Origin: Helicobacter pylori
GTDB lineage: Bacteria > Campylobacterota > Campylobacteria > Campylobacterales > Helicobacteraceae
Length of the DNA stretch: 64,000 nt
Direction: 5' to 3'
NCBI RefSeq assembly: GCF_001653455.1
Contig: NZ_CP011486.1
Location: 620,001 to 684,000 of the forward strand
Part shown: positions 27,431 to 36,742 of the stretch, piece after piece
Position numbering within the stretch: the first letter of the stretch is position 1
Layout of the letters: every line of letters starts with the position of its first letter
The notes under the pieces: generated by a model
What the model saw: the letters and a program-made list of their open reading frames with translations, nothing else
Told to the model about the DNA's origin: nothing
The model's database searches: none
Made by a program: the position numbers and the translations under genes

Positions 27431-28603
27431 ATGTTGTATTCCTCTAAAATCCAATCCCTTTCAGAATCCACGACGATCGCTATTAGCATGCTCGCTAAAG
27501 AATTAAAATCGCAAGGAAAAGATATTTTAAGTTTTTCAGCGGGCGAGCCTGATTTTGACACCCCACAAGCGATTAAAGATGCGGCCATAAAAGCCCTAAA
27601 TGACGGCTTTACCAAATACACTCCGGTAGCTGGAATCCCTGAATTACTCAAAGCGATCGCTTTTAAATTAAAAAAAGAAAACAACTTGGATTATGAACCA
27701 AGCGAAATTTTAGTGAGTAATGGCGCTAAGCAAAGCTTGTTTAATGCGATTCAAGCCTTAATTGAAGAGGGCGATGAGGTGATTATCCCTGTGCCTTTTT
27801 GGGTAACTTACCCTGAGCTTGTGAAATACAGTGGGGGGGTGAGCAAATTCATTCAAACCGATGAAAAAAGCCATTTTAAAATCACCCCTAAACAGCTCAA
27901 AGACGCCTTAAGCCCCAAAACGAAAATGCTCATTCTCACCACTCCGTCAAACCCTACCGGTATGCTTTATAGTAGGGCGGAATTAGAGGCCTTAAGCGAA
28001 GTTTTAAAAGAGACTCAAATTTGGGTGCTTAGCGATGAAATTTATGAAAAACTTATTTATAAAGGCGAGTTTGTTTCTTGTGCGGCGGTGAATGAAGAGA
28101 TGAAAAAGCGCACCATTACCATTAATGGTTTGAGCAAGTCAGTGGCGATGACAGGCTGGCGGATAGGCTATGCGGCGAGCAAGGATAAAAAATTAGTCAA
28201 ATTGATGAATAACTTGCAAAGCCAATGCACTTCCAATATCAATTCCATCACGCAAATGGCTTCCATTGTGGCGCTTGAAGGGTTAGTGGATAAAGAAATT
28301 GAAACGATGCGTCAGGCTTTTGAAAAGCGTTGCAATTTAGCCCACGCAAAAATCAATACGATTGAAGGGTTGAATGCTTTAAAACCTGATGGGGCGTTTT
28401 ATCTTTTTATCCATATCGGTAGCCTTTGTGGGGGGGATTCAATGCAGTTTTGCCATGAGTTATTGGAAAAAGAAGGCGTGGCGTTAGTGCCTGGAAAGGC
28501 TTTTGGTTTAGAAGGTTATGTCCGCTTGTCTTTTGCTTGCTCAGAAGAACAGATTGAAAAGGGGATCGAACGCATCGCTCGCTTTGTCAAATCAAAGGGA
28601 TAA
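27431..28603 (+). CDS. aspB: aspartate aminotransferase
   Basis: A class I PLP aminotransferase of 390 residues that interconverts aspartate and oxaloacetate with glutamate. Visible motifs are FSAGEPDFDTP, NGAKQSLFNAIQAL, TTPSNPTGMLYS and LSDEIYEKLIY. The PLP lysine is in NGLSKSVAMTGWRIGYA. The C-terminal VRLSFACSEEQIEKG holds the carboxylate-binding Arg. The ATG follows AAGGA. A separate promoter follows the terminator upstream. Confidence 0.93.
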   Translation: MLYSSKIQSLSESTTIAISMLAKELKSQGKDILSFSAGEPDFDTPQAIKDAAIKALNDGFTKYTPVAGIPELLKAIAFKLKKENNLDYEPSEILVSNGAKQSLFNAIQALIEEGDEVIIPVPFWVTYPELVKYSGGVSKFIQTDEKSHFKITPKQLKDALSPKTKMLILTTPSNPTGMLYSRAELEALSEVLKETQIWVLSDEIYEKLIYKGEFVSCAAVNEEMKKRTITINGLSKSVAMTGWRIGYAASKDKKLVKLMNNLQSQCTSNINSITQMASIVALEGLVDKEIETMRQAFEKRCNLAHAKINTIEGLNALKPDGAFYLFIHIGSLCGGDSMQFCHELLEKEGVALVPGKAFGLEGYVRLSFACSEEQIEKGIERIARFVKSKG

Positions 28604-28665
28604 AAATTTGTATTAAAAAGGGGGGGATTTAATGCGGCATAGTGGTATAATATGGTTTGATTTAA

Positions 28666-28693
28666 AAGTTTGAAAAGTGCAGTTTTCATAACT
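28666..28693 (+). other. difH: dif-like XerH recombination site (difH)
   Basis: A 28-base site made of two 11-base arms and a six-base centre. The left arm is AAGTTTGAAAA, the centre GTGCAG, and the right arm TTTTCATAACT. The right arm read on the minus strand is AGTTATGAAAA, matching the left arm at 8 of 11 positions with identical inner TGAAAA. This is the layout of Xer sites and agrees with the published H. pylori difH as I recall it. It lies 63 bases after aspB and 1.13 kb before xerH. XerH alone should act here to resolve chromosome dimers. Confidence 0.8.
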
Positions 28694-28815
28694 AAAATAA
28701 ATTAAGGAATGACTAAAATTGTTTTTACCATTTGGGAATGGTTTTGGTTTTGGTGTTAGAATTAGTTTCTTAGGCTATTTTCTTTTTAGCAAATAAAGTA
28801 AAGGGAGTGTGCTAA

Positions 28816-29121
28816 ATGTTGTTAAATTATGATTTTTTAGAATTTGAAAATGATAAAAAAGTTAGAGTGATAGACGATAAGTTGCATGTAAATATTTTAG
28901 ATTTTTTTGGCATTGGCGACAAAGACGATAAGATTTTTCTTGGCGATGAAATCTCTAATATTAAGGACAACCCTACTGAGGCTTATGTTGCTGAAATTTA
29001 TGCAATTGAGGGCGCTAAGCTTAATAGAGTGTATGAGAAGATTAGGAGCGGACTACCTTTTGGGATTATCTCAGCGTTTAGACCTTTTAAAGGAGCTTTT
29101 ACATTGGTTATATTCAAGTGA
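28816..29121 (+). pseudogene. unknown protein, N-terminal part, frameshifted
   Basis: The 101 codons open with a good site (GGGAGTG before ATG) and read LLNYDFLEFENDKKVRVIDD... up to SGLPFGIISAFRPFKGAF. After this they pass a T4 run (29097-29100) and end in TLVIFK. Adding one T would continue into the next frame as FYIGYIQVIGYWKEK, a sequence that then runs on for 235 residues. The fused product would be 336 residues. I recognise no domain. Either the gene is broken by a one-base deletion or the two halves are made separately. It lies between difH and xerH. Confidence 0.6.
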
Positions 29122-29825
29122 TTGGTTATTGGAAAGAAAAGGTAGAAAACGATCTTTTGCCTAACAAAGAAATAAGTTTTTTTGTATTTCAAAACGAGCC
29201 AAGCAAGACATTCAATTTAAGGAATTATTTGTTGCTATTGGCAAGATTGTTTAATCAAGAGGTGATCTGCTATTGTGAAAACGCTATTCATAATAAAGAA
29301 AACGCTTATAGGGTGGAATTGGTGAGTGCCTTATCTAGTGATTTTAATAAGGTGTGGACTAAATTCCCAGACATTATATTCTCAGTGCCTAGTCAATTAC
29401 CGCAATCTCTCACACACTTAAAAAATAAGATAGCTACATTCTTTTCAAAACAGCCTAGTGGCAATTGCGGTATGAGTTTTAAAGAAATTGATAAGGTTCA
29501 AATAAAAGTAACATGCATGCCTAAGATTGTTACTGGGACATTTGAAGATGACATAAAATTATCTATTAAGCGTAACCAGTGGCGTGGTTATCCTAAAGTT
29601 TTTGATATTGAAAAAATAGAGAGCATAGAAAGAGAAGTTATTGAAGAAAGAGAAAAACATAAAATAGGTTCAGCACAGAACCTTAAAATCAATAAAATTG
29701 CTGATGATTTAAAACAAGGTGAGGTAGTTAGTCATAAACTTATTGCGAACGTGCTTATAACGCAAAAAGCACCCAGCGATACGCCGCATGATGACGATTT
29801 AGATCAGTTTAAAACCCCTAAATGA
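29118..29825 (+). pseudogene. unknown protein, C-terminal part, frameshifted
   Basis: The 235 codons start with a GTG overlapping the previous stop (GTGA). The frame reads upstream without a stop to 29091 as RSFYIGYIQ, so the GTG is probably internal to a former longer gene. Contents include FNLRNYLLLLARLFNQEVICY and VTCMPKIVTGTFEDDIKLSIKRNQWRG, none of which I can place. The tail is charged (DTPHDDDLDQFKTPK). Its stop overlaps the xerH ATG by four bases (ATGA), so it can still be coupled to xerH. Function unknown. Confidence 0.6.
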
Positions 29826-30889
29826 AACACCCCCTAGAAGAATTAAATGACCCAATAGAGAATCTTTTACTATGGATTGGGCGCTTTTTGCGTTACAAAT
29901 GCACAAGCTTGTCTAATTCCCAAGTGAAAGACCAAAATAAGGTTTTTGAATGCTTGAATGAATTGAATCAAGCGTGCAATTTAGAGCGTTTAGAAAAAGT
30001 TTGCAAAAAAGCTCGCAGTGCTGGATTGCTGGGTATCAACACTTATGCACTGCCCCTACTCAAATTTTACGAATACGCTCAAAAGCTTTCTTTAAAATCG
30101 CTCAAAAATATAGACAAAGTCATGTTGGCTGAATTTTTGAGTATTTATACCGGAGGTTTGAGTTTAGCCACTAAGAAAAATTATAGGATTGCCCTACTAG
30201 GACTTTTTAGTTATATAGACAAGCAAAATCAAGATGAAAATGAAAAATCTTATATCTACAATATCACGCTTAAAAATATCAGCGGAGCGAATCAAAGCGC
30301 AGGCAACAAGCTCCCTACCCACTTAAATAGCGAAGAATTAGAAAAATTTTTAGAAAGCATTGATACCATAGAAATGTCCGCTAAAGTGCGCGCGAGAAAC
30401 CGCCTACTCATTAAAATCATTGTTTTTACAGGCATGCGTTCTAATGAAGCCTTACAGCTTAAAATAAAGGATTTTACTTTAGAAAATGGCTGTTATACCA
30501 TTTTGATTAAAGGTAAGGGCGATAAATACAGAGCGGTGATGCTCAAAGCTTTCCACATTGAAAGCCTTTTAAAGGAATGGCTCATAGAGAGGGAATTGTA
30601 TCCTGTTAAAAATGATTTATTGTTTTGCAATCAAAAAGGCATGGCTTTAACGCAAGCGTATTTGTATAGGCAAGTGGAGCGAATCATCAATTTTGCAGGA
30701 CTCAGGCGAGAGAAAAATGGGGCGCACATGTTAAGGCATTCTTTTGCAACCTTGCTCTATCAAAAACGCCATGACTTGATTTTAGTTCAAGAAGCTCTAG
30801 GGCATGCGAGCTTGAACACGAGCAGGATTTACACGCATTTTGACAAACAGCGTTTAGAAGAAGTGGCGAGTATTTGGGAAGAAAGTTAA
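29822..30889 (+). CDS. xerH: tyrosine recombinase XerH
   Basis: A 355-residue tyrosine recombinase. Catalytic residues are visible: Arg206 in TGMRSNEAL, a Lys in LIKGKGDKYR, His302 and Arg305 in HMLRHSF, His328 in GHASLNTS and Tyr337 in RIYTHF. The N-terminal core-binding domain covers roughly residues 60-180. Epsilonproteobacteria use this single enzyme, without a XerC/XerD pair, to resolve chromosome dimers at difH. The site found at 28666-28693 lies upstream. The start overlaps the previous stop. The alternative assignment, the TnPZ-borne XerT, is disfavoured because there are no transfer genes around. Confidence 0.93.
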   Translation: MKHPLEELNDPIENLLLWIGRFLRYKCTSLSNSQVKDQNKVFECLNELNQACNLERLEKVCKKARSAGLLGINTYALPLLKFYEYAQKLSLKSLKNIDKVMLAEFLSIYTGGLSLATKKNYRIALLGLFSYIDKQNQDENEKSYIYNITLKNISGANQSAGNKLPTHLNSEELEKFLESIDTIEMSAKVRARNRLLIKIIVFTGMRSNEALQLKIKDFTLENGCYTILIKGKGDKYRAVMLKAFHIESLLKEWLIERELYPVKNDLLFCNQKGMALTQAYLYRQVERIINFAGLRREKNGAHMLRHSFATLLYQKRHDLILVQEALGHASLNTSRIYTHFDKQRLEEVASIWEES

Positions 30890-30949
30890 AAAACACCCCC
30901 TACTCCCTTAAAAAATGATTTTTACCATAAAACAACTACAACCTCATTT

Positions 30950-31450
30950 TTAAAAAATTAAAAAGTTTTTAGCGTGTTGGTTTAAATTTTTACGCTCAAA
31001 TTCTAACAGCCACTTTTTGACTTCTATGCCCCCATTATACCCCCCTAAAGCACCATTTTTACGCACCACTCTATGACAAGGCACGATCAAAGAAATAGGG
31101 TTATTGTGATTAGCGTTGCCAATAGCTCTATAAGATTTAGGGTTATTAATGAGTTTTGCGATTTCATCGTAACTTTTTGTTTTGCCATAAGGGATAGTTA
31201 ATAGCACAGACCAAACTTGTTTTTGAAAAGGAGTGCCTATCAAATCTAAAGGAACATCAAATTCAAAAAGTTGTCCCAAGAAATAACGCTCCAAGGCTTG
31301 AACGCTGAGTTTTAATGGGGTATTCATAGAGATAGAAAAATTGGTCCTATCAAAATCCAATCTCAATAAATGGCTCTCATTAGCGCACAAATGCAAATAC
31401 TTTAAAGGGAAACTCTTAGGGGTCTTAAAATAGCAGTGGTATAGATTCAT
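30950..31450 (-). CDS. ogt: methylated-DNA-[protein]-cysteine S-methyltransferase
   Basis: Repairs O6-methylguanine by suicide transfer to its own cysteine. The 166-residue protein has the active site IPCHRVVRKNGALGGYNGG, with Cys in PCHR. GTPFQKQVWSVLLTIPYGKTKSYDEIA is the HTH-type DNA-binding part. The start is the ATG at 31450; a TTG lies one codon before. It follows the transporter gene upstream by three bases on the same strand, so the two form an operon. An inverted repeat of TTAAAAAATGA and TCATTTTTAAA lies at about 30910-30960, between this gene and xerH, and may end both transcripts. Confidence 0.93.
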   Translation of the reverse strand: MNLYHCYFKTPKSFPLKYLHLCANESHLLRLDFDRTNFSISMNTPLKLSVQALERYFLGQLFEFDVPLDLIGTPFQKQVWSVLLTIPYGKTKSYDEIAKLINNPKSYRAIGNANHNNPISLIVPCHRVVRKNGALGGYNGGIEVKKWLLEFERKNLNQHAKNFLIF

Positions 31451-31453
31451 CAA

Positions 31454-32221
31454 TTAAAAAAAGAGTTTGTATAAAACAATCAATAGCGACAAACCATACA
31501 CCCCTAAAATCAAAGCTTTATGCATTTTTTCATTCAAAAGCCCCATGATCCATTTAATCCCAATACTCACGCCCATAATAGAGCCTAAACCCACAATGGC
31601 CCCTGCTAATAACACTTCTTTATTGATGATGTGGTGATACATTAAAGAAAAAGCTCCCGAAATAGAAGAAAACAAAATAAAAAACAACCCCAATGCCACG
31701 CATTTTTTAGAGTCATACCCTAAAAAATAATGCATCAAAGGCACCATGAGCATCCCCCCACCAATGCCTAAAGTGATGGCAAAAAACCCTGTGAGCGCGC
31801 CAATTAAAAATAATTTTAAACCTTGCAAATGCTGGTGTTTGGTGTCTGCTACGGCATCTTTTTTTTTGGGTTTTAAGATAAATTGGATCATAGAGTACAC
31901 GACTAAAAGAGCGAAAATAACCATCAAAATTTTACTGGAAACAATTTTTAAAATCAGTCCGCTAAAACTCGCTCCCACTAGCCCCCCTGCCCCTATCAAC
32001 AAGCCTAAAGAAAAATCAAGCGACTTTTTTTTGAAATTCAACACAGAGCCCACGAACGATGAAAGCGCCATTTGCAAAATAGAAATGCCAATGGATTCTT
32101 CAAAAGAATGCCCGGTTGCGAGCATGATAGGGACAATGATCATTCCTCCGCCAATGCCAAAGATCCCTGATAGAATGCCCGTAAATAGCCCTATTGTTAT
32201 GTATAACCCATAAATATCCAT
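31454..32221 (-). CDS. TauE/SafE-family membrane transporter (sulfite exporter-like)
   Basis: A 255-residue polytopic inner-membrane protein with about eight hydrophobic helices arranged as two repeats. Both repeats carry the family motif: GIFGIGGGMIIVPIML near residue 22 and ITLGIGGGMLMVPLMH near residue 150. Members export sulfite, sulfoacetate or related anions. The substrate here cannot be told. Upstream of ogt in a probable two-gene unit. Confidence 0.88.
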   Translation of the reverse strand: MDIYGLYITIGLFTGILSGIFGIGGGMIIVPIMLATGHSFEESIGISILQMALSSFVGSVLNFKKKSLDFSLGLLIGAGGLVGASFSGLILKIVSSKILMVIFALLVVYSMIQFILKPKKKDAVADTKHQHLQGLKLFLIGALTGFFAITLGIGGGMLMVPLMHYFLGYDSKKCVALGLFFILFSSISGAFSLMYHHIINKEVLLAGAIVGLGSIMGVSIGIKWIMGLLNEKMHKALILGVYGLSLLIVLYKLFF

Positions 32222-32332
32222 AAAAAACCTTTAAAGAAGTAAAACCCCCTCTAAAAGAAAATTAAAATAGCCCCATTCTAATCCAATACCAATAACTAAA
32301 CCCCCCTAAAAAACGCTTTTAAAGTGGTACTT

Positions 32333-33280
32333 TTATTGGTCTGTTTTGTTCTTGCAACACAAAACATGCGAATCTTCATTGGGTTCGCTAAGAGAGAGGT
32401 TTCTTAATTCATAAGCCAATTTGATAGACGCCGTAGCTTCATCTAAACCAAACCCCTCTTGAGCTAAAATCTGTTTGTAGCTTTCTATATACAAATTATC
32501 AAAGCTCTGCGTGAGATTGACTTCTTCGCCCTCTAGGATCATTTTATGATAGACCTTTTCTTTAGCCACTCCCATGTGTTCTGGGTTGATGGAAAAAAAC
32601 CATCTTATTTTAGCATGCTCTAAAAAGAGTATCCCACACACGCAATCAGGCTCTTCCCTATTGATGATTTTGTCTTTAACGCCTCCAAACAAATACAATA
32701 AAGTATCAAAAATATTCACTCCCATTTGAGTGGCTAGCCCCCCACTTTTATTCACATCCGCTCGCCATGAAGAAAAATACCACTTCCCTTGAACGCTGAT
32801 ATAAGTGAGCGTGATGTCAAAAACCTTGCTCGGGTTTTTTTCCAATTCGCTTTGAATTTTTTCTTTTAAAGCCAGCGTGTCGCAATGCAAGCGCAAAGGT
32901 AAAAGACTAAACACCCTTTTTTGGTATTTCACCTCTAAATCTTTCAATTCCTGTATTTCGCTAGGATCTAAAACTAAAGGTTTTTCACAAATCACATGCA
33001 TGCCGTATTTTAACCCGAAACGGATATAATCAAAATGCGTGTGCGTGGGCGTGCAAACACTCAAATAGTTGATTTCTTTACCCATAGCCTTAGATTGCTC
33101 TAAATGCTTTTCAAAATCTTCAATATTCGTAAAAAACTCTGATTGCGGGAAATACTCATCTAAAACCCCCACACTATCATGAATATTAAAAGAGCAATCC
33201 AAAAAATGCCCTGTATCTCTAATAGCCTGTAAGTGTTTGGGAGCGATAAACCCCCCTGAACCAATCATAGCAAAAAGCAT
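32333..33280 (-). CDS. GFO/IDH/MocA oxidoreductase, WlbA/WbpB-like
   Basis: A 315-residue NAD-dependent dehydrogenase. MIGSGGFIAPKHLQAI is the nucleotide-binding start, and HVICEKPLVLDP holds the catalytic Lys of the EKP motif. LPLRLHCDTLALKEKI and SWRADVNKSGGLATQMGVNIFD follow the pattern of WbpB/WlbA, which oxidise UDP-N-acetylglucosaminuronate at C3 for O-antigen sugars. The substrate is inferred. RBS AAGGAAG stands before ATG. It lies 61 bases downstream of nrdA. Confidence 0.82.
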   Translation of the reverse strand: MLFAMIGSGGFIAPKHLQAIRDTGHFLDCSFNIHDSVGVLDEYFPQSEFFTNIEDFEKHLEQSKAMGKEINYLSVCTPTHTHFDYIRFGLKYGMHVICEKPLVLDPSEIQELKDLEVKYQKRVFSLLPLRLHCDTLALKEKIQSELEKNPSKVFDITLTYISVQGKWYFSSWRADVNKSGGLATQMGVNIFDTLLYLFGGVKDKIINREEPDCVCGILFLEHAKIRWFFSINPEHMGVAKEKVYHKMILEGEEVNLTQSFDNLYIESYKQILAQEGFGLDEATASIKLAYELRNLSLSEPNEDSHVLCCKNKTDQ

Positions 33281-33341
33281 TCATCTTCCTTAAATCATTT
33301 TAAATCTCATTTTAGCAAAGATTAGCTTATTTAAGCTTATA

Positions 33342-35708
33342 TTATTGGCAATTAAAACACTCCACCGAGCGATCCAACACGCTTTTTTCATCAATGCTAG
33401 GGCTTTCGCTGCGCAAATAATAAGTGGATTTTAACCCTAATTTCCAAGCGAGCGTGTAGATTTCATGCAAGGTTTTACCGCTGGCGTTTTCTATGCGTAA
33501 AAACACATTAATACTTTGGCCTTGATCGATCCATTTTTGGCGCACGGCTGCGGCTTTAATCAAATCTTTAGCGTCAATATCATAGGCTGATGTGTAAAAA
33601 TTCCAAGTTTCTACGCTTAAATTAGGCACAACCACAGGAATTAGCCCGCTCAAATTTTCTTCAAACCACTTTTTCTTATAAATGGGTTCAATCGTTTGGG
33701 TTGTGCCCACTAAAATAGAAATAGAGCTAGTAGGAGCGATCGCCATTAAATAGCCATTACGCATGCCAAAAGTTTTGACTTTCTCTCTCAAACCCTGCCA
33801 ATCGCAAGCGTAGTTAAAAAGCCCTTTTTCAGTGAGTTTTAAGGCTTCATTATTGGCTTTGTCAATAGGGAAAATCCCCTTACTCCATTCTGAATTTTCA
33901 AAATCCTTATAAACCCCTTTTTCTTTCGCTAAATTCGCGCTCGTGTCAATCGCATGGTAGCTGATTTGCTCCATTAAAGCGTCAATTTTTTCTAAATGCT
34001 CTTTAGACCCCCAAGCGATTTTGTGTTCTGCGAGCATTTGCGCTTCACCCATAACCCCCAACCCTATGGCTCTATTTTGCAAATTGGTGGCTTTGACTTT
34101 GCGGTTAGGGTAGAAATTCAAATCAATCACATTGTCTAAAAGCCTGACCATGATCGGCACGACTCTTTTAATGTCTTCTTCAGTGTTGATCTTGCTTAAA
34201 TTGATGCTCGCTAAATTACACACCGCCGTTTGCCCATCTTTGGCGATTTTAGTAGCGATATAAATTTGTTTGCCTTTAAGAATATCCGTACTGGTGAGCT
34301 TGTTGGCGCATTTAGTGATGTTATTATCTGTGGTTACCAACTGCTTTTCTTCAAAAAAATCCATCGTGCCATCGGTGTATTCTATTTGCATGTAGTAATG
34401 ATTAGGCGCAGTATTTTGAAAGATCTCCGTGCATAAATTAGACGATCGAATAATTCCTGCATGAGCGTTTGGATTGCACCGATTAGCATTATCTTTAAAA
34501 GCCAAGAAAGGCAAACCGGCTTCAAAATAATTCATCAAGATTTTTTTCCATAAATCTTTAGCGTTAATGTATTCTTTAATGATTTTAGGATCTTTTTCAT
34601 ACTCTAAATAGCGTTTTTCAAATTCTTGCCCATAAAGTTCAGAGAGATCCTTACACTCATAAGGATCAAATAAAGTCCACATCGCGTCTTCTAAAACCCT
34701 TTTCATGAACAAATCGCACACCCAAAGAGCCGGGAATAAATCATGCGCTCTTCGCCTTTCATCGCCGCTATTTTTCCTTAAATCAATGAACTCCATCACA
34801 TCAATGTGCCAGATTTCCAAATACACCGCAATCGCGCCCTTTCGTGTGCCTAATTGATCAACTGCAATCGCCACATCATTAGCGATTTTTAAAAAGGGGA
34901 TCGTGCCAGCGCTCGCATTTTTATGCCCATCAATATAGCTCCCGATAGATCGCACTAAAGAAAAATCCCAGCCAATCCCCCCACCGTATTTGGATAATAA
35001 CGCCATTTCCTTATAGCTGTCAAAAATCCCTTCAATATTATCCGGCGTGCTGCCAATATAGCATGAGCTCAGCTGGTGCTTGGTGGTGCGAGCGTTCGCT
35101 AAAGTGGGGGTCGCGCACATCGCTTCAAATTTGCTTAAAACTTCATAAAATTCCAAAGCGATTTTGTTAGGTTCTTGTTCGTTTTGCGCTAAAAACATTG
35201 CAATGCTCATGAACATGTGTTGAGGCAATTCAATAGGGTAATTGTTAGCGTCTTTCAACAAATAGCGATCATACAAGGTTTTAATCCCCAAATAATTGAA
35301 TTGAAAATCCCTTTCAGGCTTGATCTGGCTGTTTAAAAACTCTAGATCAAATTTTTCCTTAAAGCCCTTAAGGATACGACCCTTTTCTTCAGCGTTTTCA
35401 AAATACTCTTTTAAATGCCTATAACCTGTAAAACCGCTCACTTTATGGTATAAATCATACAAAAAAAGCCTTGAGGCGACAAAGCTCCAATTAGGCGTGT
35501 CAATATCTATCTTATCCACAGCGGTTTTAATCAAAGTTTGTTGGATTTCTTCAGTAGTGATCTTGTCTCTAAATTGCAACCTTGCATCCACTTCTAGCTC
35601 ACTTTGGCTCACGCCCTCTAAATTGTCCGTAGCGTCCTTAGTGTATTTTTGGATTTTTGTAATGTCCAAAGGCTCAATGCGCCCGTTTCGTTTAACCACC
35701 GTAATCAA
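33342..35708 (-). CDS. nrdA: ribonucleoside-diphosphate reductase, large subunit
   Basis: The class Ia large subunit makes deoxyribonucleotides. The 788 residues begin with an ATP-cone (VVKRNGRIEPLDITKIQ) that senses ATP/dATP. The active-site cysteines are in SSCYIGS, NLCTEIF and the C-terminal tail ECFNCQ. The radical-transfer tyrosines are in the PTSSISILVGTTQTIEPIY region. The start is TTG, preceded by AAGGAAAAA. The small subunit gene is not in the window. The upstream gap (35709-35877) shows AT-rich tracts and a C7 run, no gene. Confidence 0.96.
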   Translation of the reverse strand: MITVVKRNGRIEPLDITKIQKYTKDATDNLEGVSQSELEVDARLQFRDKITTEEIQQTLIKTAVDKIDIDTPNWSFVASRLFLYDLYHKVSGFTGYRHLKEYFENAEEKGRILKGFKEKFDLEFLNSQIKPERDFQFNYLGIKTLYDRYLLKDANNYPIELPQHMFMSIAMFLAQNEQEPNKIALEFYEVLSKFEAMCATPTLANARTTKHQLSSCYIGSTPDNIEGIFDSYKEMALLSKYGGGIGWDFSLVRSIGSYIDGHKNASAGTIPFLKIANDVAIAVDQLGTRKGAIAVYLEIWHIDVMEFIDLRKNSGDERRRAHDLFPALWVCDLFMKRVLEDAMWTLFDPYECKDLSELYGQEFEKRYLEYEKDPKIIKEYINAKDLWKKILMNYFEAGLPFLAFKDNANRCNPNAHAGIIRSSNLCTEIFQNTAPNHYYMQIEYTDGTMDFFEEKQLVTTDNNITKCANKLTSTDILKGKQIYIATKIAKDGQTAVCNLASINLSKINTEEDIKRVVPIMVRLLDNVIDLNFYPNRKVKATNLQNRAIGLGVMGEAQMLAEHKIAWGSKEHLEKIDALMEQISYHAIDTSANLAKEKGVYKDFENSEWSKGIFPIDKANNEALKLTEKGLFNYACDWQGLREKVKTFGMRNGYLMAIAPTSSISILVGTTQTIEPIYKKKWFEENLSGLIPVVVPNLSVETWNFYTSAYDIDAKDLIKAAAVRQKWIDQGQSINVFLRIENASGKTLHEIYTLAWKLGLKSTYYLRSESPSIDEKSVLDRSVECFNCQ

Positions 35709-35877
35709 AATTTTTCCTTAAATTTGAATTAAATCGTTTGTTTTTTAAATTTGGAATTGTATCAATAAAAGCTTAAGAAAAAGAAAAGTTCAAGTTGGCT
35801 CTGTCCTATTAATGAGAATGAGTTTTAAAGTTTTTTAATTTTTTTATACCCCCCCATTTAATGCTATTTGAGTTAAA

Positions 35878-36402
35878 TCACCACCCCCATTTAGCGCAAA
35901 GCTTAAGAAAATATTGAAACCCCACGATGACCAAACCCTCTATAAGGAAGTTGCTAGGATGCCCACAATACGCCGAAATTTCATGCATAGCAATAGCAAA
36001 GGGTATCGTTAAAAGCACCATATAAAAATCCCTTAGTCTTGCTCCTAACACAGCGTCATAAAACGCGCCAAAAAACCTAGCCTTAAAAATGGCTTTAAAA
36101 AACTTGGGGAATCCTTGCCAAGTTTCAATAATGAAATAACCTGCCGACCTGCCTTTTGGGTTGAACAAGAGGTTAGACAACAAAGCCGCTATTAGAGTCG
36201 TTAGCCACACATAATAGCTGTATTTAGGGTTAAAGATTGGATCGCTAGCCGAACCATTTATGTCATAAAAAATCCTATTGGTTATGGAGAAACAAATTGT
36301 AACGACCAAACCCATTGCTGTCTTGTATTCAGTATAACTCAAACGCTCTTTTGAGCCATTCAAGTTCTCTTTTGTAGTATCCATGTTATTTTCTTTCCCC
36401 AT
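35878..36402 (-). CDS. membrane protein of unknown function
   Basis: A 174-residue protein with a hydrophilic start and about three membrane helices: TAMGLVVTICFSIT, YYVWLTTLIAALLSNLLF and MVLLTIPFAIAMHEI, plus a hydrophobic C-terminus. No family is recognised. The ATG at 36402 lies close to AAGG. A GTG sits one codon earlier, and an ATG at 36384 is another candidate. It follows the small lipoprotein-like gene at 36422 by 19 bases, so the two are probably co-transcribed. Confidence 0.72.
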   Translation of the reverse strand: MGKENNMDTTKENLNGSKERLSYTEYKTAMGLVVTICFSITNRIFYDINGSASDPIFNPKYSYYVWLTTLIAALLSNLLFNPKGRSAGYFIIETWQGFPKFFKAIFKARFFGAFYDAVLGARLRDFYMVLLTIPFAIAMHEISAYCGHPSNFLIEGLVIVGFQYFLKLCAKWGW

Positions 36403-36421
36403 CACCTTGGCTCATTTGAGA

Positions 36422-36742
36422 CTACCAAGCATGCCCAAAACTATAGCCGTAATCATAAACATCACGGATAGGTTCTCTTGGGGCTTGTGGTTCTTTAGCT
36501 TGTGGTTCTCTGTCTATGAAATCATGGATAAGATCTTCTACCCTATCGCCTATTTCCTGACCAAGCAAATACCCTCCAATAGTTCCTAAAGGCCCTTCAC
36601 CTCTTCCTAAATATCCTCCAATAGCTCCTCCTACATCTCTGCCATGCTGACCCCTTGCCTCTATTTTAGGACCAGCTATAGCCACATTAGCCATTGCACC
36701 GCATAAAACCACTACACAACTCAATGTTTTTAACCCGCTCAT
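36422..36742 (-). CDS. small secreted glycine-zipper protein
   Basis: A 106-residue protein with a signal peptide (LKTLSCVVVLCGAMANVAIAG). A Gly-rich stretch DVGGAIGGYLGRGEGPLG-TIGGYLLGQEIG resembles the glycine-zipper segments of envelope proteins that insert in membranes. The C-terminus has proline/glutamate repeats (EPQAKEPQAPREP). The ATG at 36742 is chosen because AAAGGA stands seven bases before it; the frame is open to 36787. The function is unknown. The gap to glmU upstream (36743-36960) holds AT-rich promoter-like sequence. Confidence 0.75.
   Translation of the reverse strand: MSGLKTLSCVVVLCGAMANVAIAGPKIEARGQHGRDVGGAIGGYLGRGEGPLGTIGGYLLGQEIGDRVEDLIHDFIDREPQAKEPQAPREPIRDVYDYGYSFGHAW

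Noticed and set aside
29822-30889. Transposon TnPZ recombinase XerT
   Set aside because: No conjugation or virB-like genes surround it, and a dif-like site lies beside it, as expected for the chromosomal XerH.
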